Notes: a model not told the origin generated them from the sequence alone. Counted from the first letter of the stretch, positions 15,088 to 23,935 are shown. The stretch: DNA of 39,756 bases from Prevotellaceae bacterium UBA4359 (GCA_002393555.1 DGSP01000042.1:1-39756), one strand, 5' to 3'. Numbers and translations are program-made.

Positions 15088-15405
15088 TTGAAGAAGGCAT
15101 ACTCGCTCTGCCACTCGCTGAGGATGACCTTTGCAAAGAACACCATCAAGGATGCGGCAAGGCTCTCCATGGCAAGATGGTACAACAAGGTCGAAGAGGC
15201 CGGATTCCATTCCTTCAACGTCATTGCTGCCACTTTCTACGAACACTATGACGACATCCTGAACTTCTACAACAACAGGTCTACAAATGCAGCTGCGGAA
15301 TCATTTAACGCCAAAGTCAAAGCCTTCAGGGCGGCACTGAGAGGTATAAGAGACGAGAAGTTCTTCCTCTACAGGCTATCTATGATTTATGCTTACCCCC
15401 ACTAA
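15088..15405 (+). pseudogene. ISL3-type transposase C-terminal remnant
   Basis: About 105 codons match the C-terminal end of ISL3-family transposases of Bacteroidetes. Visible segments are LKKAYSLCHSLRMTFAKNT, KDAARLSMARWYNKVEEAGF, then HSFNVIAATFYEHYDDILNF and NRSTNAAAESFNAKVKAFRA, with the usual FFLYRLSMIYAYP end. The ESFNAK segment is typical of the last part of the DDE domain. The N-terminal three quarters of the protein, including the first catalytic residues and the zinc-binding region, is absent. The homology begins abruptly about 35 bases after the hairpin downstream of tRNA-Asn. The remnant cannot be active. No inverted repeat of the original element is recognisable. Confidence 0.82.
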
Positions 15406-15447
15406 ATTTCTACTGAGCCCCTTTTTCATTTTCTCTCGCGAGAAGTA

Positions 15448-15661
15448 ACGTGAGTTCGATGTAAGATATACGCCTTCGGCGGACGAAGAAAAAACAAATA
15501 AAAACCGATGAAAACAAATAAAAACCTTTTCTTCGTCCACAACATCTTCGCTATCACAACAAAGAAGAACTTGTTTTTATTTGTTTTTACTTGTTTTTAT
15601 TTGTTTTTTCTTCGTCCGCCGAAGGCGTATCATTAAAACTTTTCTTGCGTCGAACTGACGC
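15448..15661. repeat. 0.2-kb inverted-repeat element, copy 1
   Basis: The 214-base element has ends ACGTGAGTTCGATGTAAGA and, as reverse complement at the other end, GCGTCAGTTCGACGCAAGA. Each end is followed inward by ACGCCTTCGGCGGACGAAGA, then an A-rich interior (AAAAAACAAATAAAAACCGA). Copy 2 at 37441-37652 is nearly identical in the opposite orientation. There is no open frame of note. The element also contains the last codons and stop of the minus-strand glycosyltransferase gene. MITE-like or a structured 3' element are both possible. Confidence 0.85.
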
Positions 15662-17432
15662 GAGAAGTAGGTGGCAAGAGTATCTGAAACAGTCCGTTTT
15701 CCCACACCACAACATAGCGATTCTCTTGAATAAACCGCTGAATGGCTCTGATTCGGCCATTTTTATGTCCATACGTTTCCGCAGCATGAGCGTTGTCCCA
15801 ATCGGGGTCATACTGCCGCCAAGTGGCCACGGCTGACTTCTCCCTGACAATCACAGGCAGGTCTCCGCACCTCTCTTTCGCCTTCGCGAAGTGTTTCTCC
15901 ATATTGTCGGGGTCATAGGTCCAAGGCCAAGGGTTGCCCAGATAGGGGCGTGTCTCGGTGAGGAAATGGAGGGTGGCCAGATTTTGAAAGAACAACACAC
16001 GGTCATCCTTCTTAATATACCGAGGCAATACATGAAGCAGCGCATCGGCCGCCTCTTTGTTCTCTTTGGTGGTGTAGGTAGTGGCCAAAGGAGAGTCTAT
16101 CTTATAGGTTTTCTCCCATCTCCATCCTGCGTCGAAATAGCATGAGGAAAGGATGGCGTAGCCTCCTGCACAGCAATAGACAAACCAAAGAAAAAGAAAA
16201 GCCCAAGAGAAAGCACGAATCCGCATCTTTCGGAGGGCTGTGCGAGCGAGTCCAATGCTAAACGGAACGCCTATCCAGATACAGAAAACGCCCATGTTTT
16301 CGATGCCGAAGTCGCTGCCCAAAGGCAGAACATACATCAGGATGAGGGTGATGAGACACAAGTAAAACCCATTCGCATGGATTCCATCTGCCTTGATTTC
16401 ATCGAACTGGACTTTATAGCACTTGGCTCCATACACTACCAGCCAGAATGTGCTGAACGCATAGACCATATACACGGTGGCAAGCCGACTCATCCATGCT
16501 ACAATGGAAACATATCCAAGCAGCACAAGGACAGACATCATGCGCCCTTTCTTTCCCTGAAGAAAGCCCTTCTTTCTGGCATAATATAGTAGAGTGGGAA
16601 GGAGGAACAAGGCTGTGGCATGACGCACCACCTGATAATAGTTCCTCATGCAGATATACAGCAAATGCCCTAAATGATGAGTGCTTTCTGCCGAGTGGGC
16701 AGCAGAGAAACCAGACAGGATGGATGCCTCGAAAATGGAGAAATGGCCCAGAACACACATCAGTGCCAAGACCGAAAGAACACCTGCACAAACACCCATT
16801 GCCCAATATCCCAACATCATCAGGCCAGCCCACCAACCCTGCCTATAAGCATAAGGTATAAACACAAGGGACAAGGCCAGAAGCGACAGATTGGGGATGC
16901 GGGCGAAGAAAGCGATTCCCACACAAAACCCGCTGACAAGAACATAGGGCCTGTTTCTTCCGGAGAGTGCCCGATAAAAGGTTAAAGCAATGAGCGCACT
17001 GAGAAACAGGGTCAGATAGTTATGGTAGAATACCAGAATCATGTTGCAGCATGCCGTTGAAGCACAGATTCCCATGAGAAAATCCCACCTGCCGACAAAT
17101 GGCCTCAACAATCGATATACCACCCAGAGCGAAGCCGTCAAGGTGATGACTGTCAGAACCCTGAAGGCTAATATTCCATAGCCGCCAAAGAGAAGGTTCC
17201 ACGCTCCTCCCAGCACCAGTTCCAGATAATAGAGGAAGAGATATTCGACAGAACTTGGGTCATGGAAGATTTGCTGATAACCCGTCAAGGCCCATCCTTC
17301 GTCACACATGTCAAAACCTTGCAGAGACAGTGCAGTCATCAGCAGCATATAGCCCGACAAGGCTACCGTCAGGAACGTCCGCTCAGACAGGCGGTGAAAG
17401 CGTATATACCTCTTCATGTATCCGTTAAACAT
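15633..17432 (-). CDS. Polytopic membrane glycosyltransferase (GT39/ArnT-like)
   Basis: The protein has 599 residues from the ATG at 17432, which overlaps the HAD gene by eight bases; an ATG eight codons earlier is possible. About ten or more hydrophobic segments alternate with short loops. The first periplasmic loop has FDMCDEGWALTGYQQIF, where Asp/Glu correspond to the acidic residues of GT-C enzymes such as ArnT and protein O-mannosyltransferases. These enzymes use polyprenyl-phosphate sugars as donors. A soluble C-terminal domain follows (about 440-599). The last nine or ten residues (RVSSTQEKF) and the stop are encoded by the 0.2-kb repeat, so the original C-terminus has been replaced. 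It is the final gene of a minus-strand run starting at dxs, directly after UbiA and HAD genes that could make its donor. Confidence 0.85.
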   Translation of the reverse strand: MFNGYMKRYIRFHRLSERTFLTVALSGYMLLMTALSLQGFDMCDEGWALTGYQQIFHDPSSVEYLFLYYLELVLGGAWNLLFGGYGILAFRVLTVITLTASLWVVYRLLRPFVGRWDFLMGICASTACCNMILVFYHNYLTLFLSALIALTFYRALSGRNRPYVLVSGFCVGIAFFARIPNLSLLALSLVFIPYAYRQGWWAGLMMLGYWAMGVCAGVLSVLALMCVLGHFSIFEASILSGFSAAHSAESTHHLGHLLYICMRNYYQVVRHATALFLLPTLLYYARKKGFLQGKKGRMMSVLVLLGYVSIVAWMSRLATVYMVYAFSTFWLVVYGAKCYKVQFDEIKADGIHANGFYLCLITLILMYVLPLGSDFGIENMGVFCIWIGVPFSIGLARTALRKMRIRAFSWAFLFLWFVYCCAGGYAILSSCYFDAGWRWEKTYKIDSPLATTYTTKENKEAADALLHVLPRYIKKDDRVLFFQNLATLHFLTETRPYLGNPWPWTYDPDNMEKHFAKAKERCGDLPVIVREKSAVATWRQYDPDWDNAHAAETYGHKNGRIRAIQRFIQENRYVVVWENGLFQILLPPTSRVSSTQEKF

Positions 17433-18009
17433 AGATTCCCCTGTCAGCAAACGCAATCATCTCGCGGTCCCCCCGACTGTCGCCATAGGCTTCCAACCGA
17501 TAAGCCTTCCTGTCAGGCTCCACTTCAAGCAGTCTGCTGACCTTTTCCTGCCCAAAGCAGTTGGGGGTGGAAAACTTTCCTGTCAGCATTCCGTCAGCAT
17601 CCACTTCGGCCTTGGTGCCCAACACCTGAGCCACCTGTTTCTGCTGACTCCAAGGGCGAATCCAGTCCTCCATGCTGGCACTGACCACATAGACGGTCGA
17701 ACCAGCCTTCACCTCTTTCTCCAGTATCTCCACCGTACTTGTCCGCTCGAAGGCTTTCACCTTGTAGGCAAACTTCCTCCCCACTTTTTGGAATTGGCTG
17801 TAGCGCCACCCTTTGAAGAAATGGGAGAAAACCCGCTCCTTGGCTTTCCCGTGAGGATAGAGGTGGCACAGCATCAAGAGCAGCAGGGGAGAGAAAAGCA
17901 GAAGCCCTCCCACCAAGTGCCAATAGCCACAGGCATATTTGACAAACTCAAAATAGGAATCCTTGGTTGTCAACGTGCCGTCGAAGTCAAAAACCACCAC
18001 CTTTCTCAT
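17425..18009 (-). CDS. HAD-superfamily subfamily IB phosphatase
   Basis: The protein has 194 residues. The start is the ATG at 18009, which overlaps the UbiA stop (ATGA); the longer open frame upstream lies in the UbiA gene. Motif I is VVVFDFDGTLT (Asp8 nucleophile, Asp10), motif II is in YVVSASMEDW, and the acidic motif IV is GDSRGDREM. A hydrophobic cap segment (about residues 33-50) suggests membrane association. This resembles the SerB-like IB group. Such domains are known fused to, or next to, UbiA-type prenyltransferases, and by that precedent it may remove the 5-phosphate from a polyprenyl-phosphate phosphoribose. The specific substrate is inference. Confidence 0.88.
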   Translation of the reverse strand: MRKVVVFDFDGTLTTKDSYFEFVKYACGYWHLVGGLLLFSPLLLLMLCHLYPHGKAKERVFSHFFKGWRYSQFQKVGRKFAYKVKAFERTSTVEILEKEVKAGSTVYVVSASMEDWIRPWSQQKQVAQVLGTKAEVDADGMLTGKFSTPNCFGQEKVSRLLEVEPDRKAYRLEAYGDSRGDREMIAFADRGIYV

Positions 18010-18899
18010 CGGACATACAGTATAAGGATGAAAGAAAGAATCCAGCCCACAATGCTCAGTTGGACAAACAAGTCTTTCATCAGCACATGGGTGGGGCTGC
18101 CACTTTTTGCATCCACGAAAATGATTTGCAGATAGCGAATCAGACCTGCCAACACAAAAACGGAAGTGCCATAGACATACGGACTGCCAAAACGCTCCAT
18201 CACTTCGGGAGAGACGCAGTACATGATGTAGCACACCATCGTGACACTTGCCACGATGGCAATGGCCTGGTTCATGAACGCCACATTATATTGGCTCACA
18301 ATCTCCCGTGCCTTCACACCTGTTTTCTCATACATCACCACATCGTCCCTCCGCTTGGCAAAGGCCAGAAACAAAGCCAGAAGAAAAGTCATCAGCACAA
18401 TCCAGTGCGACAACTCTATGCCTGTAGAAAAACCACCCGCCAGCACACGAAGCACGAACCCTGCAGCAATCAGGAACACATCAACAATCGCCACCCGCTT
18501 CAGTCTCAGGCAATAGGCTATATTCATCGCAATGTAAACGCCTATCACACCCACCAACGGCAGAAAACCTTCCGCCGATGTCCAGTGGCGGAGCAAGACA
18601 ATCGCAAAGGAAGCCACAAAGCACACCAGCATCAGCAGAAAAGCCTGCCATTGCCCCACTGCACCACTGGCCAACGGCCTCTTGCACTTTTCGGGATGCA
18701 CCTTGTCATCCTCCACATCGCAAAGGTCGTTCAAGCAATAAATGCCACTGGCCGCAAAACTGAAACTCAGGAACATCCATACAGCAGGGAGAATGTAGTC
18801 CACATGCAACAGATGCCCGTCGAAAAACAACGGCAGGAAGATAAAAAAATTCTTTAGCCACTGGCTCGGTCGAAGCAACCGTATGAGAGACAAAACCAT
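18006..18899 (-). CDS. UbiA prenyltransferase, decaprenyl-P phosphoribosyltransferase-like
   Basis: The protein has 297 residues and several membrane helices. The start at 18899 (MVLSLIRLLRPSQWLKN) is favoured because the longer frame only adds repeat-encoded residues. The Asp-rich motif is NDLCDVEDDKVHPEKCKRPL (57-76). It closely follows the pattern NDxxDxExDxxHPxKxxRP of the mycobacterial decaprenyl-phosphate phosphoribosyltransferase Rv3806c rather than quinone-biosynthesis UbiA. By family, it transfers ribose-5-phosphate from PRPP to polyprenyl phosphate at the inner membrane. It overlaps the HAD gene by four bases and follows trkH by 78 bases that contain two GCCCAGC palindromes. Confidence 0.9.
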   Translation of the reverse strand: MVLSLIRLLRPSQWLKNFFIFLPLFFDGHLLHVDYILPAVWMFLSFSFAASGIYCLNDLCDVEDDKVHPEKCKRPLASGAVGQWQAFLLMLVCFVASFAIVLLRHWTSAEGFLPLVGVIGVYIAMNIAYCLRLKRVAIVDVFLIAAGFVLRVLAGGFSTGIELSHWIVLMTFLLALFLAFAKRRDDVVMYEKTGVKAREIVSQYNVAFMNQAIAIVASVTMVCYIMYCVSPEVMERFGSPYVYGTSVFVLAGLIRYLQIIFVDAKSGSPTHVLMKDLFVQLSIVGWILSFILILYVR

Positions 18900-18939
18900 T
18901 TGAGTTAATTTGAGTTGAGTCGAGTTGAGAAAAAACTTC

Positions 18940-18974
18940 GCCCAGCGCGTGGGCTGGTCGCCCAGCACGTAGGC
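18940..18974. repeat. Two adjacent GCCCAGCGCRTGGGC palindromes
   Basis: GCCCAGCGCGTGGGC (18940-18954) and GCCCAGCACGTAGGC (18960-18974) lie between trkH and the UbiA gene. On the minus strand the first reads CCAGCCCACGCGCTGGGCGA followed by a T run, which is the same oriented unit as at 30032-30046. Further copies are at 28444-28458 and 28971-28985. Confidence 0.8.
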
Positions 18975-18977
18975 TGG

Positions 18978-20453
18978 TTATTTCTGCCAGAAACTGCGTG
19001 TGAAGAGAATCATGATGGGAAAGATTTCCAGACGCCCAATCAGCATGAGGAAAGAGCAGACCAACTTCGCCACAGGGCTGAGGATGGCCCAAGAGTGGGC
19101 AGGGCCATAGTAGCCCATGCCAGGCCCCACATTGCTGATGCTCGACATGGCAATGCCGAAAGCCTCATAGTAGTCAAAGTTGGGATGCACATCGTTGGGG
19201 TCAACACCGCTAAGCGCAAGGACAAACGCCCCCAGGAAGAGAGAGCAGACAAAGAGGGCAACAAAGCCGAGCAGAGTCTGCACAACGTTATATGGCACAA
19301 TGTTACCGTTCATTCGCACCGGAGTGACCGCACGCGGATGGAGAATACGGGTGAACTCATTCTTCAGCACCCGATAGATGATGCTGAGGCGCACACACTT
19401 GAAGCCGCCACTGGTGCTGCCCGAACAGGCTCCAGCAAACATGACAAAGAGCAACACAGGCATGAGTTGAACAGGCCAGAGGGTATAATCGACCGTAGCC
19501 AGGCCCGTGGTTGTCTGCAACGAGATCACCGTGAAGAGGCTCTGGCGCAAGGCATATTCCACCCCATACTCACCAAAGGCCAGCGTCACGGCACACACCA
19601 GCGACGCGCCCAACACGATGATAAGATAGGCCCTAAATTCCGCATCGCGAAAAAACTTCTTCACCTTCCCCTTCAGGATTGTATAATATATTAATGTGTA
19701 GTTGACACCAGACACAAACATGAAGAAGATGAGCACATAGTCGATGGCAGGCGAGTGGAAAACATCTTCAAGCATGGCCGAATGAGTGCCATACCCCCCC
19801 GTTGCCGTGGTGCAGAGCGAGTAGTTGACCGCATCGAAACAAGGCATTCCGCAGAGCATCAGAGAGACCATGCACAAGAGGGTGAGCACCACATAGACAC
19901 CCCCAATCCACTTGGCCGCCACCGAGATGCGCGGATGCACCTTGCTGTGGAGCGGCCCCGTCGATTCCACCGCAAAGAGTTTCACCTCGCCCACCCCGAA
20001 GGCTGGCAAGATGGCGATAGTGAAGAACACGATGCCGATGCCCCCAATCCACTGGGTCAGACTGCGCCAGAAGAGCAGCCCCTTCGGCATGGAGTCGAGG
20101 TCATCGATGATGGTGGCACCCGTGCTGGTGAATCCCGACATCGTCTCGAAGAAGGCACTGGCCACATCGGGCACACAGCCATCCAGAAGGAATGGCAGCA
20201 TGCCAATGAGCGTGAAGAGCACCCACACCATCGAGACCACGATGTAGCCATCCTTTCGCCCCATCTTCTTGCCAGCGTTCCATCCCAGTCCCACACCCAT
20301 CATGCCCAAGACAACAGCCATCACGATGGGAGGGAGAAAAGACTTCGCCCCCTCGCCATAGAGCCAGCAAACCCCTTGGCACAGCATCATCAGCCCCGCT
20401 TCGATAAAGAGGAGATAGCCCATGATTCTTGCTATGAGTTTCCAGTTGACCAT
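18978..20453 (-). CDS. trkH: Trk potassium uptake membrane subunit
   Basis: The protein has 491 residues and is a polytopic inner-membrane K+ transporter subunit of the TrkH/KtrB type. The four P-loop filters are visible: GFTSTGATI (first), CTTATGGYGT (second), LQTTTGLATV (third) and SISNVGPGMG (fourth), all with the central Gly. The conserved SLTQWIGGIGIVFFTIAI and AGACSGSTSGGFK segments are also present. Its partner TrkA is encoded immediately upstream with a 42-base gap. Together they import K+ in response to nucleotide binding by TrkA. Confidence 0.96.
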   Translation of the reverse strand: MVNWKLIARIMGYLLFIEAGLMMLCQGVCWLYGEGAKSFLPPIVMAVVLGMMGVGLGWNAGKKMGRKDGYIVVSMVWVLFTLIGMLPFLLDGCVPDVASAFFETMSGFTSTGATIIDDLDSMPKGLLFWRSLTQWIGGIGIVFFTIAILPAFGVGEVKLFAVESTGPLHSKVHPRISVAAKWIGGVYVVLTLLCMVSLMLCGMPCFDAVNYSLCTTATGGYGTHSAMLEDVFHSPAIDYVLIFFMFVSGVNYTLIYYTILKGKVKKFFRDAEFRAYLIIVLGASLVCAVTLAFGEYGVEYALRQSLFTVISLQTTTGLATVDYTLWPVQLMPVLLFVMFAGACSGSTSGGFKCVRLSIIYRVLKNEFTRILHPRAVTPVRMNGNIVPYNVVQTLLGFVALFVCSLFLGAFVLALSGVDPNDVHPNFDYYEAFGIAMSSISNVGPGMGYYGPAHSWAILSPVAKLVCSFLMLIGRLEIFPIMILFTRSFWQK

Positions 20454-20495
20454 TTACTTAAAACCAGTTGACCTTCATTTGAAGATGTTGACCAT

Positions 20496-21878
20496 TTACT
20501 TAAAGAATTTGTCGAGTTTGCGCAGCGTGTTGTTCACACAGAAGACCACCACTCGGTCGCCTGCCTGCAGTTGAGTGCTGCCACCCACCAACATCGAGCG
20601 GCCTTCGCGCGACATACCGCCGATGTTCACACCGTTGGGCAGATGCAAGTCCATCACCCTCTTCCTCGTCACCTGCGAATCAGCCTTCACCACAAACTCG
20701 GCCACGTCGGCATTGCCGATGGCCAACATCTTCACGTTATCCACATCGCCCTTCAAGAGCATACGATAGATGTGGCTGGCGGCAATCATCTTCTTGTTGA
20801 TGATGGTGCCGATGTCAAGGTCATCCGCCATGTCAAAGTAGTCGAGGTTCTCCACCTGTGCAATGGTCTTGCGGATGCCACGCCGACGGGCAGCCACACA
20901 AGCCAGAATGTTCTCCTGGTCATTGTCGGTCAGGGCAATGAGAGCCTCCATGCTGCCATAGCCCTCATCGTTCAGCAAATCGACATCATAGCCCTCACCC
21001 TCCAGAATCATCGTCTTGGGCGACACGAGCGACTGCAGTTCCTCCGTGCGCCGTTGGTTCGGTTCCACAATCTTCACCGAGTCGTGAATGTCGGCCAACT
21101 TCCAACTGGCCCGCACCGACAGTTTGCCACCGCCGATAATCAGACTGTTGTGCACAGCCGGATAGTCGTCCTTGCCCGTCAGCCGACGAATCTCCGTCAG
21201 ATTCTCCCGTGTGGTCATGAAAAACACCAAGTCGCGCGGCAGAATCCTCTCGTCGCCGTTCGGGCTGATGGTCTCGCCGTCGCGCTTGATGGCCACCACG
21301 TGGAAGTTGTGTCCATGCAGTTTGCCGATGGCCTTCAGCGTGTGGCCCACCAGTTGATTATCCTTATTGCTGATTTCCTTCTCAAAGACAGGGTGCGCAT
21401 CGTGCATCTTCACACTCAGCAACAGCAGTTCGCCGCCATTAAACTCCCAGAGTTGGCGCACCCAACTGTAGCGCGAACTGGCGGCAATATCCTCGGCAGC
21501 CAGCAGTTCGGGATAGATGAGCGACTCAACGCCCATGTTCCTGAAGAGTTGCAGGTTCTCAGGCTTCATATACTCATAGTTATCCACCCGCGCCACCGTC
21601 TTCCGTGCGCCCAACTGCTTGGCCAGCATGGCACAAGCCAGATTCTCGCTCTCGTTGGGAGTGACAGCGATGAAGAGGTCAGCCCGATGCACCTCGGCAT
21701 CCTTCATGGCCTCAATCGAAGTGGGCTGTCTCAGCAGCGTCATGATGTCCAGTTCGCTGGTGAGACGGAGGATGTTCTTCTCCTTCGGGTCAATCAGCAC
21801 CACATCCTGGTTGTCGTTCGACAACATACGCGCCAAGTAAGTGCCCACGGCACCTGCGCCTGCAATCACTATTTTCAT
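20496..21878 (-). CDS. trkA: Trk potassium transport NAD-binding regulator
   Basis: The protein has 460 residues with two RCK modules. The first Rossmann fold begins MKIVIAGAGAVGTYLARML and has IDPKEK at the end of strand 2. The second (about 230 onward, IIGGGKLSVRASWKLAD) has the same layout. Each is followed by a TrkA-C-type domain (for example VMDLHLPNGVNIGGMSREGR). It binds NAD(H) or related nucleotides and gates TrkH at the cytoplasmic face. The ATG overlaps the dxs stop (ATGA), so it is translationally coupled to dxs; the longer frame upstream is inside dxs. Confidence 0.96.
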   Translation of the reverse strand: MKIVIAGAGAVGTYLARMLSNDNQDVVLIDPKEKNILRLTSELDIMTLLRQPTSIEAMKDAEVHRADLFIAVTPNESENLACAMLAKQLGARKTVARVDNYEYMKPENLQLFRNMGVESLIYPELLAAEDIAASSRYSWVRQLWEFNGGELLLLSVKMHDAHPVFEKEISNKDNQLVGHTLKAIGKLHGHNFHVVAIKRDGETISPNGDERILPRDLVFFMTTRENLTEIRRLTGKDDYPAVHNSLIIGGGKLSVRASWKLADIHDSVKIVEPNQRRTEELQSLVSPKTMILEGEGYDVDLLNDEGYGSMEALIALTDNDQENILACVAARRRGIRKTIAQVENLDYFDMADDLDIGTIINKKMIAASHIYRMLLKGDVDNVKMLAIGNADVAEFVVKADSQVTRKRVMDLHLPNGVNIGGMSREGRSMLVGGSTQLQAGDRVVVFCVNNTLRKLDKFFK

Positions 21879-23788
21879 ACCAATACCTTTGCTATACTCT
21901 CCACATCCATGCCGCACTCTCGGTGCAGTTCAGCCACCGTGCCGTGCATCACAAAATGGTCGGGCATGCCGATACGTTTCACTTCCACCTGATAGCCGTG
22001 GTCGGCCATGAACTCCAGCACGGCACTACCCAGTCCGCCCGAAATGACACCATCCTCCACCGTCACCACCTTCCGGAACTTCTTTCCCACCTCGTGGAGC
22101 AACTCCTCGTCCAGCGGTTTCAAGAAGCGCATATCGTAGTGAGCAATGTCCAGCGGAGCCATCGGGTTCGTGTTGAGCGACTCCAGTTCGGCTATGGCGA
22201 TGGCCTTCTCGGCATCCACACCGATGGGTCCGATGCTCAGCACAGCGACACCCTCGCCGTCCTTCATCTTCCGCCCCTTGCCCACAGGCACCTCTTCGAG
22301 CGGGCAGCGCCAATCGACCACACTTCCCCGCCCGCGCGGATAGCGGATGACAAACACCCCTCGTCCGGGCAGTTGGGCCGTGTACATCAGCCGTCTGAGT
22401 TCCGGCTCATCCATCGGCGAGGCAATGGTCAGGTTGGGGATGGGACGGAGGAAAGCCATGTCGAAAGCCCCGTGGTGGGTGGAACCATCCTCGCCCACAA
22501 TGCCTGCACGGTCCAGACAGAGCACCATGTCGAGCCGCATCGTGGCGGCATCGTGGATGATGTTGTCGTAGGCCCGCTGCATGAACGACGAATAGATGTT
22601 GCAGAAAGGCATGAGCCCGTCCTTCGCCATGCCGCCCGAAAACGTGACCGCATGCCCCTCGGCAATGCCCACATCGAACACCCGGTCGGGCATCGCATTC
22701 ATCATGATGTTCATCGAGCAGCCTGTCGGCATGGCAGGTGTCACGCCCACAATCTTCGGGTTCTGCTGAGCCAGTTCGAGCAAGGTCTGGCCGAACACAT
22801 CCTGAAACTTCGGCGGATGCTGCTTGCCGTCGTCGGCCTTGATGCGCTCGCCCGTGTCGGGGTCGAACTTGCCGGGCGCATGCCAGATGGTGGCATCCTC
22901 CTCGGCAGGCGCATAGCCATAGCCCTTGGTCGTGTGGATGTGGAGCAGTTTGGGCCCCTTCATGTCCTTGATGACATTCAGGATGCGCACCAACTCCACC
23001 ACGTCATTTCCCTCGGCAGGGCCGAAATAGCGGATGTCCATGCCCTCAAACATGTTCTTCTGTCGGGTCAGCACCGACTTCACACTGTTGTTGAAGCGGA
23101 TGAGCCCCTTGCGGCGCTTCTCGTTCAGGATGCCCCAATCGAACAACTTGCGCGAAATCCTATACCTTATATTATTATAGGTGGTGTTCGTCATGAGTTG
23201 CAGCAGATACTTCCGCATGCCGCCCACACTGCGGTCGATGGACATGTCGTTGTCGTTCAGCACAATCAGCATATCGTTCGGTGTGCTGGCTGCATTGTTG
23301 ATTCCCTCAAAAGCCAAACCGCCGCTCATCGCTCCGTCGCCAATCACCGCCACCACCTTCCGGTCCTCGCCCTTCAGTTTGGCCGCCACCGCCATGCCCA
23401 ATGCCGCCGAGATGGAATTGCTCGCATGGCCACAGCAAAACGTGTCATACTCGCTCTCGTCGGGATGGGGAAAAGGCTTCAGCCCGTTCAGTTTGCGGTT
23501 GGTGCAGAAACGGTCGCGCCGCCCGGTCAGAATCTTGTGGCCGTATGCCTGATGGCCCACATCCCACACCAACCGGTCGAAGGGAGTGTTGAACACATAG
23601 TGCAACGCCACCGTCAACTCCACCACACCCAGGCTCGAAGCCAAATGGCCCGGATTCATCGCCAACTCCTCAATGATGTCATGCCTCAACTCCTCACACA
23701 CCGCCGGCAACTCCTCCACCTTCAGCCGACGCAAATCGGCAGGGTAATCAATCTTGGTCAAGTACTTATAGTCGTTACTGTCTCCCAT
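21875..23788 (-). CDS. dxs: 1-deoxy-D-xylulose-5-phosphate synthase
   Basis: The protein has 637 residues, the normal length. This thiamine-diphosphate enzyme joins pyruvate and glyceraldehyde 3-phosphate in the first step of the MEP isoprenoid pathway. Hallmarks: LGVVELTVALHYVFNTPFDR, DVGHQAYGHKILTGR, GDGAMSGGLAFE (ThDP binding, with NND further on), IHTTKGYGY, and in the second domain CLDRAGIVGEDGSTHHGAFD, followed by a transketolase C-terminal domain with VEDGVISGGLGS. A good promoter lies upstream on the minus strand at 23811-23842. It leads the operon that includes trkA, trkH and the polyprenyl-phosphate-using UbiA gene, so it supplies precursors for the lipid carrier used two genes further on. 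Confidence 0.97.
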   Translation of the reverse strand: MGDSNDYKYLTKIDYPADLRRLKVEELPAVCEELRHDIIEELAMNPGHLASSLGVVELTVALHYVFNTPFDRLVWDVGHQAYGHKILTGRRDRFCTNRKLNGLKPFPHPDESEYDTFCCGHASNSISAALGMAVAAKLKGEDRKVVAVIGDGAMSGGLAFEGINNAASTPNDMLIVLNDNDMSIDRSVGGMRKYLLQLMTNTTYNNIRYRISRKLFDWGILNEKRRKGLIRFNNSVKSVLTRQKNMFEGMDIRYFGPAEGNDVVELVRILNVIKDMKGPKLLHIHTTKGYGYAPAEEDATIWHAPGKFDPDTGERIKADDGKQHPPKFQDVFGQTLLELAQQNPKIVGVTPAMPTGCSMNIMMNAMPDRVFDVGIAEGHAVTFSGGMAKDGLMPFCNIYSSFMQRAYDNIIHDAATMRLDMVLCLDRAGIVGEDGSTHHGAFDMAFLRPIPNLTIASPMDEPELRRLMYTAQLPGRGVFVIRYPRGRGSVVDWRCPLEEVPVGKGRKMKDGEGVAVLSIGPIGVDAEKAIAIAELESLNTNPMAPLDIAHYDMRFLKPLDEELLHEVGKKFRKVVTVEDGVISGGLGSAVLEFMADHGYQVEVKRIGMPDHFVMHGTVAELHRECGMDVESIAKVLV

Positions 23789-23810
23789 AAATCAATGTTA
23801 AAAACGATGC

Positions 23811-23842
23811 AAAGGTACGATTAAGTGAGAGAAAAAACAAAT
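23811..23842 (-). promoter_or_regulatory. dxs promoter
   Basis: On the minus strand, TTTG (23842-23839) and TACCTTTG (23818-23811) are separated by 20 bases, a strong Bacteroidetes-type promoter, about 23 bases before the dxs ATG. The -33 part lies in a 43-base sequence repeated at 23893-23935. Confidence 0.78.
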
Positions 23843-23935
23843 TTATTTAGGTTTTTCCGAACGTGAGTACTTTAGAGCCTTGGCTCAACGGCACGATTAA
23901 GTGAGAGAAAAACCAAATTTATTTAGGTTTTTCCG
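23818..23935. repeat. Duplicated 43-base dxs promoter segment
   Basis: ACGATTAAGTGAGAGAAAAA and the following CAAATTTATTTAGGTTTTTCCG occur at 23818-23860 and again at 23893-23935 with one mismatch. The upstream copy has lost the -7 consensus (TGCCGTTG instead of TACCTTTG on the minus strand). The second copy is flanked by CTCAACGG and CCGTTGAG. Confidence 0.85.

Noticed and set aside
14926..15123. N-terminal extension of the transposase remnant frame through tRNA-Asn
   Set aside because: The frame crosses the tRNA and a hairpin; transposase similarity only starts near 15088.
20571..21992. 473-codon open frame on the plus strand
   Set aside because: Antisense to trkA, low-complexity His/Gln-rich translation, no start signal.
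21923..23824. 633-codon open frame on the plus strand
   Set aside because: It lies fully antisense to dxs; His/Gln/Arg-rich translation with no family resemblance. It arises from codon bias of the real gene.
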